In this document: positions 43,001 to 54,400 of the stretch, in pieces
Position numbering within the stretch: position 1 is the stretch's first letter
Layout: each line of letters begins with the position of its first letter
Source of the DNA: a virus
Strand: one strand, 5' to 3'
IMG/VR virus record: IMGVR_UViG_3300020166_000027
Span: 1 to 58,496 of that record
DNA: 58,496 nucleotides
Translations under genes and position numbers: made by a program
Notes under the pieces: generated by a model
Databases searched by the model: none
Told to the model about the DNA's origin: nothing
Seen by the model: only the letters and a program-made list of their open reading frames with translations

Positions 43001-44844
43001 CAACCAATACTACAAGCGCTGATGTTACCTATACTATGAATTGGGCAGATGGCAATGTAGATACTATTGCATCTGACATTGCAGATGGTGGCGTAAATGG
43101 TAATAGGTTGCTACATCAATGGCAAGCTGGTAGTAATAGTGGAAGCGCTTTAGATGCTTTAACATTAACATTAACTTCACATACTACCGCATTGCCGTCA
43201 TCTATTCCAACATCTGGCGCAATATCATTAAAAGTATATGATGATAATCCAGCTAGCCCACAGACATTAGCAAATAAAACTATTGCTTTGAATGGACAGG
43301 ACGCAAAACTTGCTGCTAACGTTACAAATAATACAAGCACTACTACAATTACGGCTGGCGCAAATATAGAGCGATTTATATCTTCTAATGCCACAACAAC
43401 AACAACTTCTACTTTTGCTTATAATAATAAATCTGGATATTTGGTTGCATATATTAACGATGCATCAGATGGTGGCGCTGATATGTCGGCCCCAATTAAT
43501 AATGCTGATAACGGGGCATTGGTAATTACTGATTCAAGTGATTTTAATTTATTGTCAAGTACTGGATCTCCGATTTCTTTTAATTCTAGTATATATTATC
43601 CAAAACTATTTGATGGGTTTATAGCAAGAATTACTAAACCAGTTGCTGATTTGCCAACCGGTATTAATAATATGTTTATTAAACACGAAGGTGTTGGTCA
43701 AACAAATACCGTTACATTAGTAAAAGATGATTTAACAGTAGCGCCATCAATTTCTACGGTCGGTAATATTACCGAAACTGCAGCCGGGACATTAAAATAT
43801 ATTTCCGGAATTCCTTATTATACAACTAATGCTACCCTTGCTTTAAGCGGTACAGCAATTTCTAATCTTATTGGTCAAACATATACTGATCTTTCTGACG
43901 TAGTTAGTATTACTTCTGGTACAAATTTAGAAGGAACATCTAATTCTGTTATATCAACACAAAACTATAATTATTCTGGAATTGATGGCGCAGTAACAAT
44001 GTTAAGTGGAGGTGTACCAATTAAAGAAACCGGTGTTGCTTCTCCATATTCAATTGGTTCATTAAGCTTTACGGTTGGCCCAAATAATGTCCGTGCAGTT
44101 GAAACTTTAAAAATAAGAGCACGTAATATTAATGGGACTAGCTCTTATAGCAATTTAACCGAAAATATTCAAGTATATTCTGGGTCAATATCTGGTATTG
44201 ATGAAACAAATCTTTCAGTTGGTGCAATTGGTGGAACATATAGCGATAATGCAATAAGAATTTTTGATTTTTCAAGTGCAACTACTGATACCCCAACGAT
44301 TCCAACAGCTACAAATTTCTATACAAATAATACATATTCACAAAACGCTGATCCTGGTGTTGCGGGTACATTAGAAGCAACAGTCAGGTGGGGTAACATT
44401 ACTAATAATGCAGTAGACTACTCCACATATCTGCCGGCTGGACCGGATAGATCTAATGATACCGGCGATCAATATTTTACATTTGCATTCAGACGAACCG
44501 CAATATCAAATTTTAATATAAATATTAATGCTAGTAATGGTATTAGTGGGCTTTATATTGCGGCGCCAGGCACACAAATAGATAATACCTCAACAATTAA
44601 TGGATGGCTAGATGCTAGCACTTCATATGAGGGTGCCGGAATTCCGGGAGCGGGAGCGGGCGGTAATGGGGCTAATGGTTGTACTGTCGGCACATTACCT
44701 CCAATTAATGGTACTGCTATTACTAATGGAGTATTTACCACTACATTAGGAACTGAAAGTTTAACTAATGCTACAAATAATGTTGCATTGGTTAGAATCA
44801 AATTATCAAGCGGTCAAACCATATCTTCATTAAGCATATCGTAA
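40045..44844 (+). CDS. Long tail fibre with PKD-like domain
   Basis: A 1599-residue protein, GTG start at 40045 with AAAGG upstream. The N-terminal part carries a LNTLNELAEAIGDDANF unit and four or more NLYYT modules (TTADLAEGDNLYYTTARADS, TTDLAEGDNLYYTAGRVDSD). Middle repeats such as GDIIPDGDTLYNLGSPDRKF and RVEGTTTTINSTNLSVNDKL follow. Residues about 862-950 look like a PKD/Ig-like domain: NRYDVYWGDGSVDSATS, HVYSTNVGSPYTVTVRAYN. The last 600 residues are Thr/Ser/Asn-rich beta, with a Gly-rich motif (GAGIPGAGAGGNGANG) near residue 1535. No S74 domain ends it. PKD-like domains usually bind sugars or proteins. Confidence 0.78.
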   Translation: MVTKITKIIVGVPSGNISAAAAGNASTLGGESSGYYTDFTNLNNVPTILDSNAIVSLISSTPSGFDSSDIAALIAATVDSNYVGIRLDDQILRFVNKSHIDGLGINAAEFNGESASYYLDWANLTNVPVELVMESELTAAIDSAINSVIGLAPDQLNTLNELAEAIGDDANFVTTITNLTNTKLDTAQTINLIDSAYVSARIVAGSTFDSGNAIGLIDSAYINARVDQPPVFNFDSAIQDITTNIIPRTTEAVDLGTNTQRFRDLYLSGNSIMMGSLVISDSGGTLVIKDNSGNKAAISLAATTTKELIEEFNLFYTRARVDSDFDARLLTKTTADLAEGDNLYYTTARADSAFDARFDSSFDERLATKTTTNIVEGDNLYYTRSRFDSALGDTVSQETIRNYFSAAGDLSYNSASGEFSFDVEHVYTQSNFDSDFNTSLDAAAIDGLGLTYNTVNNTLSIDSAEFSAMFTTENLPEGNNLYYTSARVDSDILSLVDAPYIQSQQAVLANIADRNADAFGGAGVTVTGDIIPDGDTLYNLGSPDRKFASLYVAGETIYIGNLSISDATGEFIVKSVDSAGTETTILKQETGAIYLKDFVIVDSGEQLFLRKLDSDNGPTTDFADLAVGTATLAGALRGPSQFVIDPYPYAVDSGEVIIRGNLRVEGTTTTINSTNLSVNDKLIIIADSSPDAISADGAGFLIDGAGASLTYNASLDKFIFNKGVVAPTFTGQYVGFDSDFDSALSTKSTTDLAEGDNLYYTAGRVDSDILSLVDATYIRARQADIFRDSAFILNVIDSDFVNSKVAIPSGSTTTLGAPVDGSINDGAFTGFDITKPVVEAIDHLNEALNNVRNNTFVRSVSFTGSPTAGGAGTNVTLNLNVDGTPNRYDVYWGDGSVDSATSDATPSHVYSTNVGSPYTVTVRAYNNGGYGSGMEASSTLEDYIIIYTADPSVAFRLYKDAVGGSPLSGNNLYVIEGGSLYLENITTNTTSADVTYTMNWADGNVDTIASDIADGGVNGNRLLHQWQAGSNSGSALDALTLTLTSHTTALPSSIPTSGAISLKVYDDNPASPQTLANKTIALNGQDAKLAANVTNNTSTTTITAGANIERFISSNATTTTTSTFAYNNKSGYLVAYINDASDGGADMSAPINNADNGALVITDSSDFNLLSSTGSPISFNSSIYYPKLFDGFIARITKPVADLPTGINNMFIKHEGVGQTNTVTLVKDDLTVAPSISTVGNITETAAGTLKYISGIPYYTTNATLALSGTAISNLIGQTYTDLSDVVSITSGTNLEGTSNSVISTQNYNYSGIDGAVTMLSGGVPIKETGVASPYSIGSLSFTVGPNNVRAVETLKIRARNINGTSSYSNLTENIQVYSGSISGIDETNLSVGAIGGTYSDNAIRIFDFSSATTDTPTIPTATNFYTNNTYSQNADPGVAGTLEATVRWGNITNNAVDYSTYLPAGPDRSNDTGDQYFTFAFRRTAISNFNININASNGISGLYIAAPGTQIDNTSTINGWLDASTSYEGAGIPGAGAGGNGANGCTVGTLPPINGTAITNGVFTTTLGTESLTNATNNVALVRIKLSSGQTISSLSIS

Positions 44845-44857
44845 CAGGAAAAAATAA

Positions 44858-45772
44858 ATGGCAATTTCTGACAATCAAAAAGTCGATTTTCTTTGGAAGA
44901 AGGTTGGATATGGCGTAGCCAAAACCGATCAAAATAGTATTAAAGCCGCTCCCAATGAAGCACTTTCATCACCTATGTTAATTAGAGGTGATCAAATTTG
45001 GGCGTATTCAGAGTTAATTCCCCAAGTGTTTCCGGCAGATACAACATTATATGTAGAAATATATGATGATAGCGCTAATGGCGAAAGTGCTGTTGAAGCC
45101 GTTGAGGATAATACCTCTACCGCTAATAGAACCTGGAAAACAAATTTAGAAAACTGGATCCCGGTTGAATTTGGGGCGGCTTATCAAGTAAAAGTATATG
45201 CTGCTCCATCCGGAACATCCAACCCACAAACAAGCGGAACTCGATTATTTGCCGCCGGCTCCGGTAATAATGATGAATGGTTTTTTGATTATAAGGCTGG
45301 TATTTTAAATTTTATTGGCAGCAATCTTCCGACTTCAGTAAATGGTACAAATGTTATATACATTTGTGGCGGCCGATATATTGGCCCAACTGGTAGAATA
45401 GGATTAGTCGGAGATGGGCTAGATTCCGCAGAGGTTGAAAATAGTGTAAGCGGACTTTTGGTTGGAACATCAGAAGATTTAACAACAACTACTATTAATC
45501 AAGTTGTTGATACGTTCAATAAAACCGAATATAGAACAGCAAAATATATTGTTCAAATTGAACATGACGACAATGCCAAATATCATTCTACGGAATTACT
45601 TCTTACTCATAATAATACAGAAGTATATTTTACGGAATATGCTTCCGTAACAACTGACTCGGACTTAGGGTTATTTTCGGCATCTCTTGTTGGAAATAAT
45701 GTAAGTCTTTTATTTACACCACATTATACAAACACTAGTATAAAATCTAGAAGAATTAATATAAATTCTTAA
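44858..45772 (+). CDS. Fibre-associated structural protein
   Basis: A 304-residue protein. It starts ISDNQKVDFLWKKVGYGVAK, an opening I associate with marine T4-like fibre proteins. The middle is beta-rich (IWAYSELIPQ, VEIYDDSANGESAVEAVEDN, WKTNLENWIPVEFGAAYQVK), then EWFFDYKAGILNFIGSNLPT and INVIYICGGRYIGPTGRIG-type strands. The last 80 residues begin EYRTAKYIVQIEHDDNAKYH, an element also used at fibre ends. AGGAAA precedes the start. It is the last gene before the next late promoter. Confidence 0.65.
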   Translation: MAISDNQKVDFLWKKVGYGVAKTDQNSIKAAPNEALSSPMLIRGDQIWAYSELIPQVFPADTTLYVEIYDDSANGESAVEAVEDNTSTANRTWKTNLENWIPVEFGAAYQVKVYAAPSGTSNPQTSGTRLFAAGSGNNDEWFFDYKAGILNFIGSNLPTSVNGTNVIYICGGRYIGPTGRIGLVGDGLDSAEVENSVSGLLVGTSEDLTTTTINQVVDTFNKTEYRTAKYIVQIEHDDNAKYHSTELLLTHNNTEVYFTEYASVTTDSDLGLFSASLVGNNVSLLFTPHYTNTSIKSRRININS

Positions 45773-45791
45773 ATTTTGAAAGAAGAATTTA

Positions 45792-45799
45792 TATAAATA
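45792..45799 (+). promoter_or_regulatory. T4-type late promoter octamer
   Basis: An exact TATAAATA lies 38 bases before ATG 45838, in a 65-base gap that also holds AAGGAG as ribosome site. Confidence 0.75.
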
Positions 45800-45837
45800 A
45801 CCATATAATCATGGAACGCCAAAGGAGCGCGCACTAG

Positions 45838-46146
45838 ATGGCTGTCAATCAAAATTTCAAGGTAAAAAAAGGCCTTGAGGTTCAAGACTCTGCAATAATA
45901 GGTGGGGGATTAACTGTAAATGGAATTTCATATCCTAATATTGACGGTCTTTTTAATGATGTCATCAAAACTGATGGTAGTGGCAATCTTGTTTTTGGTA
46001 AGTTGAGCATCAATGACTTATCTGATGTAAATCTTCTAAGCTTAAAAGACGGCGGCCTGCTAATTTACGATTCTGATCAAAGTAAATGGGTTGCTAATAC
46101 AGAACTTAACAACAATTCTCAACGTATTAACGGAGGCCAATACTAA
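45838..46146 (+). CDS. Short fibre attachment-type protein
   Basis: A 102-residue protein starting MAVNQNFKVKKGLEVQDSAI. The opening 'vNxNFkVKkGLxV' is typical of the first residues of marine phage fibres. Two short beta repeats (IIGGGLTVNGISYPNI, LSINDLSDVNLLSLKDGGLL) and a polar C-terminus follow. The stop overlaps the next ATG (TAATG) with GGAGG ahead. The two ORFs may be parts of one fibre separated in evolution: this one looks like an N-terminal domain, the next like the shaft. Confidence 0.66.
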   Translation: MAVNQNFKVKKGLEVQDSAIIGGGLTVNGISYPNIDGLFNDVIKTDGSGNLVFGKLSINDLSDVNLLSLKDGGLLIYDSDQSKWVANTELNNNSQRINGGQY

Positions 46147-48350
46147 TGGCAGCAATATTAATTAAACGTTCCACGGGTGTTGCGGCGCCATCTAGTTTGA
46201 AAACTGGTGAACTCGCATACTCATACGGGACAGGAACCCAGGCCAATCTGGGTGATAGACTATTCTTTGGCAAGGGCGACGATGGGGCTGGCAATGCTAC
46301 CTCCGTTGTAGTTATTGGCGGTGAATATTTTGCATCGATGCTCGACCATGTTCCCGGAACATTAACAGCATCCTCAGCTATTCTTGTCGATGCTAATTCT
46401 AAAATCGATAAATTACTTGTTGACAATATCACTATCGGTGATACTGATGCGCAAACAATTAGCACATCTTCCGGAGATTTGGTATTATCCGCTACCGGTA
46501 ATGTACAACTTGGCTCTACTTTAGATGCTAATAATAATGCAATTACTAATGTACCAACACCATCAGCGGCTTCGCATGCTGCAAACAAGCAGTATGTTGA
46601 TGACCAAATTGGTGGGGCTGTTGGCCTTACTATTAATGGTGATACTGGTACCGATACCATTAACCTTGCAGATTCGGATTTCACCGTTACTGGTGGAACT
46701 GGTCTTACAACTGTAGCATCAAATAATCAAGTAACTATTAGTCTTGATAATACTGCAGTTACTCCTGGTAGTTATGGTAGTGCAACAGATATTCCAACAT
46801 TTACTGTTGATGCACAAGGCCGGATCACTGCAGCAGGTACTGTAGATTTAGCTAGTATTACTGTTGATTCAGCAGAAGTTCAAGCGATTGTGGATGCAAC
46901 CTTTACTGCAAACTCAAGCGATGATCTTTCTGAAGGTACAACAAATCTTTATTATACCTCTGCTCGTGCAGATTCTGATGCAAAAAATGCTCTTGTTGGT
47001 GGTACTGGTATTACATACAACTCCAATACCGGAGCGATCTCTGCAGACCTTAATGCAATTGACCATGATTCACTACTAAATTTTGTAGCCAATGAACACA
47101 TTGATCACTCTTCAGTTTCAATTACTGGCGGCAATGGTTTAACTGGTGGCGGCGATATTACCACCTCTAGAACACTTAATGTTGGGGCTGGTACTGGTAT
47201 TACAGTAAATGCGGATAACGTTGCTGTTGATATGAGTGCATTTACTACAACCAATCTTGCTGAAGGTAATAATCTTTATTATACCCCAGCTCGTGCGGAT
47301 TCCGATGCAAGAAATGCAATAACTGTAACTGATAACGCCGACTTTGGCGGATTAACTTATAATCCTGCTGATGGTACGTTTACATACACCAGTATTACTC
47401 CAGCAGAGCTTGCGGCAAGTGCTGTTTCAGCTGGTACAGGTGTTACCGTTGTCGCTGGTGAAGTAAGCATTGGTCAAGCAGTTGAAACAACTTCTAATGT
47501 AACTTTTGCTGACATTACTGCTACTGGTGATCTTGTTGTAGGTGGAAGCCTTCAAGTTGATGGTACATTAACATATATTGATACACAGACACTTTCTGTT
47601 TCTGACAACATGATCTATCTCAATGGTGGAGAATCTGACGGTTCACCAACAGCATCTATTGATTTAGGTTGGGCTGGCAACTATAATGAGGGTGGTTCAT
47701 ACGCCCACACTGGTTTCTTCCGTGACGCAACAGACCAAACGTTCAAAATTTATCAAGGTTATACCCCAGAACCAGATGCTGCAACTCAAATTGATACATC
47801 ACACGCATCATTTGCACTTGCTGATTTCCAAGCAGCAACAATTACTGCAGAATCTTTTGTCGGTAATTATGCTGGCTTTGATTCCGACTTTAATGGCAAA
47901 TCTACAAGTGATTTAAGCGAAGGTTCTAACCTTTACTATACAGATACTCGTGTAGATGACTTGCTCCAAACTATGTTGGTTGCCGGTGAAGGTGTTACAA
48001 TCACTAATGGCGTTGGCACTTATACAATTGCTGGTGAAGATGCATCTGATACAAATAAAGGTATTGCAAGCTTTGATGCTACACACTTTACTGTAACTTC
48101 TGGTGCGGTAGCATTAAATGACATTACACTTACTGCTGGAGATGCCTCCACACTCGGCGTTGCGGCTGGTGAAGGTTTAACCATTAATGGTGACGGAATT
48201 ATCACTACGGCAATTTCCGGAAGTGTAATGACGGTATCTGTTCAAGATGCAACAACTACTGCAAAAGGTGTTGCAAGCTTTGATTCTACTCAGTTTACTG
48301 TAACTTCTGGTGCGGTAGCATTAAATACTGTTGATGGTGGAACATATTAA
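46146..48350 (+). CDS. Tail fibre protein (734 residues)
   Basis: N-terminus AAILIKRSTGVAAPSSLKTG, then ELAYSYGTGTQANLGDRLFF, is a recurring fibre opening in marine T4-like phages. The shaft includes ANKQYVDDQIGGAVGLTING, a GGxGLTGGGDITTSRTLNVG unit, three NLYYT modules (e.g. TTNLAEGNNLYYTPARADSD) and GSLQVDGTLTYIDTQTLSVS. The C-terminus has two copies of KGxASFDxTxFTVTSGAVAL. Codon use is less AT-rich than in the neighbouring glycan island. There is no S74 or recognisable tip domain. A late promoter and hairpin follow the stop. Confidence 0.75.
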   Translation: MAAILIKRSTGVAAPSSLKTGELAYSYGTGTQANLGDRLFFGKGDDGAGNATSVVVIGGEYFASMLDHVPGTLTASSAILVDANSKIDKLLVDNITIGDTDAQTISTSSGDLVLSATGNVQLGSTLDANNNAITNVPTPSAASHAANKQYVDDQIGGAVGLTINGDTGTDTINLADSDFTVTGGTGLTTVASNNQVTISLDNTAVTPGSYGSATDIPTFTVDAQGRITAAGTVDLASITVDSAEVQAIVDATFTANSSDDLSEGTTNLYYTSARADSDAKNALVGGTGITYNSNTGAISADLNAIDHDSLLNFVANEHIDHSSVSITGGNGLTGGGDITTSRTLNVGAGTGITVNADNVAVDMSAFTTTNLAEGNNLYYTPARADSDARNAITVTDNADFGGLTYNPADGTFTYTSITPAELAASAVSAGTGVTVVAGEVSIGQAVETTSNVTFADITATGDLVVGGSLQVDGTLTYIDTQTLSVSDNMIYLNGGESDGSPTASIDLGWAGNYNEGGSYAHTGFFRDATDQTFKIYQGYTPEPDAATQIDTSHASFALADFQAATITAESFVGNYAGFDSDFNGKSTSDLSEGSNLYYTDTRVDDLLQTMLVAGEGVTITNGVGTYTIAGEDASDTNKGIASFDATHFTVTSGAVALNDITLTAGDASTLGVAAGEGLTINGDGIITTAISGSVMTVSVQDATTTAKGVASFDSTQFTVTSGAVALNTVDGGTY

Positions 48351-48361
48351 GTTTTAACTTG

Positions 48362-48369
48362 TATAAATA
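48362..48369 (+). promoter_or_regulatory. T4-type late promoter octamer
   Basis: An exact TATAAATA begins 12 bases after the previous stop and 114 bases before ATG 48476, the longest late leader in the window. Expected start of transcription is about 48375. Confidence 0.75.
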
Positions 48370-48375
48370 AATTTA

Positions 48376-48404
48376 AGGTCAGGGGATAAAATATTCCCTG
48401 ACCT
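48376..48404 (+). promoter_or_regulatory. Perfect 9-bp stem-loop at the predicted 5' end of the late transcript
   Basis: AGGTCAGGG (48376-48384) pairs exactly with CCCTGACCT (48396-48404) around an 11-base loop. It starts where the late promoter should begin transcription. A T-rich stretch follows only after about 11 bases, so terminator function for the upstream gene is possible but not typical. Confidence 0.65.
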
Positions 48405-48475
48405 CAGCTAATAAATTTTTATTTTTAGCTATATTAAAAATTAAATAATAAACCTTTTTTAAGGAATTGAAATAG

Positions 48476-51400
48476 ATGTCTACTAAAGTTAAGCTGAAAA
48501 AATCCAGCATAGTTGGTCGTGTTCCAAGTGTAAATGATCTTGATTATGGTGAAATTGCCATTAACTATGCTGATGGTAGAATTTACTATAAAAGTAGTTC
48601 AAACAGCATTAACTATTTCCAAGATTTTAATAATGCATTAGCCGGATTTGATTCGGCAGATGTTTTTGGCATCATTGATTCCGCATATATTCAAAATCGT
48701 CAAAATCTTGAATATTCTAGCCTAATAGGCATTCCTACCTCTTTTACACCAAATGGTGTAGATTCTAGCGCCACTTTTGCGCTCATTGATAGCGATTATA
48801 TTGCAACGCGGGCTAACCTAGCCTTTGCTGGTACTGCTGATATAACAAACTACCAATTTGTAGCCGATTCTGGTGATATTACCTTTACTGGTACAGATGT
48901 TAATGGTTTAACATTATCATTTAATAATCAATTAGTTCAAGTTTACTTGAACGGTATATTGCTTCTTGAAAATGATGATTATACAAAATCCAATAATAAT
49001 ACTATTATTTTATCAAGGCCTGTTGATTCCGGTGATCAATTAATTGTCTCGGATTTTAATGCGTTCTTTACAAATCAAACTGTTACCGCTAATACTATAC
49101 ACGGCTTTATTGACTCGGCTTTAGCTTCTGTTGGAGAAGCTGATATTACCGCATTCGAATTTACAGCAGATTCCGGCCAAACTGCCTTTAGTGGTATTGA
49201 TAATAATGGCGCAACTCTTAGTTTAGATCCAACTGGTGTTCAAGTATATCTTAATGGTATTTTACTTTCTGGGGCCTCTGACTATACAGTTTCTGCAAAT
49301 ACATTAACGCTAACCGATGGGGCAAGCCTCAATTCACATTTAAGCGTACAGTCTTTTAAAAGATATTTTAATTTTGTTGGACTTGACTCCGCAGATATAA
49401 CTGGCATTGTTGATGCTACGTATATCCAAGCCAATCAAACCGCACAAGACTTTGCTTATGCATCGTTAACCGGCGTGCCAACAACATTTGCTCCTATTGG
49501 TGTCGATTCCGCTTCTACTATAGCGTTGATTGATTCTGCATATATTGCAGCTCGTACACCGGAAGTTGTAGCAACTGATTTATCTGACTATAGAACAGAA
49601 ACTCAAATCAAAACCTTAATTGATTCTGGTGTTAATGCGGTAATTGATGCTGCACCTGGTGCATTAGATACACTTAATGAATTAGCAGCAGCCCTTGGGG
49701 ATGATGCCAATTTTAGCACAACAATTACTAATCAAATAGCTACAAAAATTGATTCGGCTGGAGTGGTCGGTATTGTTGATGCGGCATATGTTCAAAGTAG
49801 ACAAACTCCACAAGATTTTGCTTACTCTAGCTTAACCGGCACACCAAATGTTCTTGATTCCGCCGATATTACTAATGTAGTTGACGCTACATATATTCAA
49901 GCAAATCAAACAGCACAAGACTTTGCTTATGCATCATTAACTGGGACACCAAATGTTCTTGATTCCGCCGATATTACTAATGTAATCGATGTTGCATATA
50001 TTCAGGCCAATCAAACACCACAAGATTTTGCATATAGTTCCTTAAGTGGTGCCCCAAATGTACTTGACTCTGCCGATATAGCCGCAATTGCTACTGCAGC
50101 TGGTGGGGTTGATTCTGCTGCAATTGAAGCAATGATCGACAGCAACTATGTTGCTAGTAGAGTTTCATTAGCGTATGCTGGTAATGCTGAAGTAAAAAAT
50201 TATAAGTTTGTTGCGGATTCAGCACAAACAGTATTTACTGGTGTTGATGAAAATGCTGTTACATTAGGATTTACAAATCAATTAGTACAAGTTTATTTAA
50301 ACGGCGTTCTTTTACTTGATTCTGATGATTATACAAAGTCTAATAACAATACAATTACATTAGTTACTCCGGCAAATTTGGGTGATCAACTAATAGTTTC
50401 TGATTTTAAATCATTTTTTGCTAGCGCTGGTCTTGATTCCGCTGATATTACCAATGTAATTGATGCCACATATATTCAGGCCAATCAAACACCACAAGAC
50501 TTTGCTTATTCTAGTTTAACAGGTGCCCCTAATGTACTTGATTCCGCTAATGTATCAACTCTTATTACTACTGCGGTAGATGCTCTTGTAGACGGCGCGC
50601 CAGGAGCATTGGATACTCTTAATGAATTAGCTACCGCCTTAAATGATGATTCAAATGCAATTGCAGCAATTAATAATACCCTTGCTCTTAAATTAAATAT
50701 TGCGGATGTAGTTCCTCAAGATTTTGCTTATTCTAGCTTAACCGGTGTACCAACAACATTTGCGCCAACTGGGGTAGATTCTGGTTCAACATTATCATTA
50801 ATTAATGCTGCTTATATTCAAGCCAATCAAACACCACAAGACTTTACATATAGTTCTTTAACCGGAGCTCCAAATGTTCTCGACTCTGCCGATGTAACCG
50901 CAATTGCTACTGCAGCAGGAGGAGTTGATTCGGCCGCAATTGAAGCAATGATTGATAGCAATTATGTTGCTTCAAGGGTTACATTAGCCTATGCCGGTAA
51001 TGCTGAAGTAAAAAATTATAAGTTTGTTGCAGACTCTGCCCAAACAATATTTACTGGCGCCGATGAAAATGCTGTTACATTAGGATTTACAAATCAGCTA
51101 GTACAAGTGTATTTAAATGGTGTTTTACTTTTAGATAGCGACGATTATGCAAAATCTAATAATGATACTATAACATTAGTTACTCCGGCAAATTTGGGTG
51201 ATCAATTAATTATCTCAGATTTTAAATCATTTTTTGCTAGCGCTGGTCTTGATTCAGCAGATATTACCAATGTAATTGATGCCACATATATTCAAGCAAA
51301 TCAGACAGCACAAGACTTTGCTTACTCCAGTTTAACTGGTGCACCAAATATTTTGGACTCTGCCGATGTACTAGCTATAGCTCCAGCACAAGACTTTGCT

Positions 51401-54400
51401 TATTCTAGCTTGACTGGTACGCCTAATGTACTTGATTCGGCTGATGTACTAGCATTAGCTCCAGCGCAAGACTTTGCTTACTCCAGCCTAACTGGTACGC
51501 CTAATGTACTTGATTCGGCTGATGTACTAGCATTAGCTCCAGCGCAAGACTTTGCTTACTCCAGCCTAACTGGTACGCCAACCACTATTGCTGGTTATGG
51601 CATAACAGATGCTTTTGATGGTGCATATAGCTCATTAACAGGAACGCCAAATGTTCTTGACTCTTCCGATGTAACCGCAATTGCTACTGCGGCAGGTGGG
51701 GTTGATTCCGCTGCAATCGAAGCAATGATTGACAGCAACTATGTTGCTAGCAGAGTTACATTGGCCTATGCCGGTAATGCTGAAGTAAAAAATTATAAGT
51801 TTATAGCAGATTCCAATCAAACCATATTTACTGGTGCTGATGAAAATGCGGTTACATTAGGATTTACAAATCAATTAGTACAAGTATATCTTAATGGTGT
51901 TTTACTTTTAGATGGCGACGATTATACAAAGTCTAATAACAATACAATTACATTAACGCAGGGTGCTAGCGTTGGCGATCAACTAATAGTTTCTGATTTT
52001 AAATCATTTTTTGCTAGCGCTGGTCTTGATTCCGCCGATATTACTAATGTAATTGATGCTACATATATTCAAGCAAATCAGACAGCGCAAGACTTTGCAT
52101 ATAGTTCCTTAACCGGTGCACCTAATGTACTTGACTCTAATAATGTTTCAGCACTTATCACAACTTCAATTGATAATCTTATTGACGGTGCACCCGGGGC
52201 ATTAGATACTCTTAATGAATTAGCGACTGCTTTAAATGATGATTCAAATGCAATTGCAGCAATTAATAATACATTAGCTCTTAAGTTAAATATTGCTGAT
52301 GTAACACCTCAAGATTTCTCATATGCTAGCTTAACCGGAGTTCCAACAACATTTGCTCCCACTGGTGTAGATTCTGGTTCAACATTATCATTAATTAATG
52401 CGGCGTATATACAGGCAAATCAAACACCACAAGACTTTGCCTATTCTAGCTTAACCGGAGTTCCAACAACATTTGCTCCCACTGGTGTAGATTCTGGTTC
52501 AACATTATCATTAATTAATGCGGCGTATATACAAGCTAACCAAACACCACAAGACTTTGCATATGTATCCTTAACGGGTGCTCCAAATGTTCTTGATTCT
52601 GCTGACGTATTAACTATTGCTAATGCGGCCGGAGGAGTTGATTCCGCCGCAATCGAAGCAATGATCGATAGCAATTATGTTGCAAGTAGAGTTACATTGG
52701 CCTATGCTGGTAATGCGCAGGTTCAAAATACTAAATTTATAGCAGATTCCAATCAAACCATATTTACTGGATTATCATATGCCGATCAATTAGTACAAGT
52801 TTATTTAAACGGCGTTCTTTTACTTGATTCTGATGATTATACAAAGTCTGGCAATGATACGATTACATTGACACAGCCAGCTGATTTGGATGATCAATTA
52901 ATTGTCTCGGATTTTAATGCGTTCTTTACAAATCAAACTGTTGACTCTGCGCAAATTAACTCACTAATTGATTCGGCTTTAGGCACCGTTGGGCGCGCCA
53001 CCGTAAAAAATTATAAGTTTATAGCTGACTCCGGTGATATAACATTTACTGGCACAGATGCTAATGGCTTATCATTATCATATAATAGCCAACTTGTTCA
53101 AGTATATTTAAATGGCTTATTGCTTACCGAATCCACTGATTATACAAAGTCTGGCAATGATACGATTACATTAATTAGCGCCGCTGATTCTGGTGATGAA
53201 TTATCAATTGTAGACTTTAATTCATTTTTTACATATTCCGGCTTTGATTCCGCCGATGTATTGGCTTTACAAACACCACAAGACTTTGCTTACTCTAGCT
53301 TAACAGGCACGCCAAATATTCTCGACTCCGCTGATGTACTTGCACTAGCTCCGGCACAAGACTTTGCTTACTCTAGCTTGACCGGTGCCCCTAATGTGCT
53401 CGACTCCGCTGATGTACTTGCACTAGCTCCGGCACAAGACTTTGCTTACTCTAGCTTGACCGGTGCCCCTAATGTGCTCGATTCTGCAGATGTATTGGCT
53501 TTACAAACACCACAAGACTTTGCTTACGCATCATTAACTGGTACCCCTAATATACTTGATTCTGCAAATGTATTGGCAATTGTTCCGGCTCAAGACTTTG
53601 CGTACGCTAGCTTGACTGGTGCACCTAATGTACTTGATTCCGCAAATGTATCAACTTTAATTACTACTGCAGTAGACGCTCTTGTAGATGGTGCACCTGG
53701 AGCACTCAATACGCTCAACGAATTAGCAATTGCTTTAAATGATGATTCAAATGCAATTGCAGCAATTAATAATACGTTAGCTCTTAAGTTAAATATTGCA
53801 GATGTCACTCCTCAAGATTTCGCTTATTCTAGCTTGACTGGTGCACCTAATGTACTTGATTCCGGGGATGTACTAGCATTAGCTCCAGCACAAGATTTCG
53901 CTTATTCTAGCTTGACTGGTGCACCTAATGTACTTGATTCCGGGGATGTATTGGCCATTGCTACGGCAATTGGAGGAGTAGATTCTGCTGCAATTGAAGC
54001 AATGATCGACAGCAACTATGTTGCTAGTAGAGTTTCATTAGCGTATGCTGGCAATGCACAGGTTCAAAATACTAAATTTATAGCAGACTCCGCTCAAACA
54101 GTATTTACTGGTTTGTCATATGCTGACCAATTCGTGCAAGTATATTTAAATGGTGTTTTACTTTTAGATAGCGACGATTATACAAAGTCTGGTAATGATA
54201 CAATCACTTTAATAACCGGAGCAGCCTCTGGCGATCAATTGATTGTATCGGATTTTAAAGCATTCTTTACAAACCAAACCGTTGACTCGGCACAAATTAA
54301 TTCGCTGATTGATTCTGCTTTGGGAAGTGTTGGTAGAGCAACTGTAACAAATTATAAGTTTGTAGCCGACTCTGGCGATACAATATTTACTGGCACAGAT

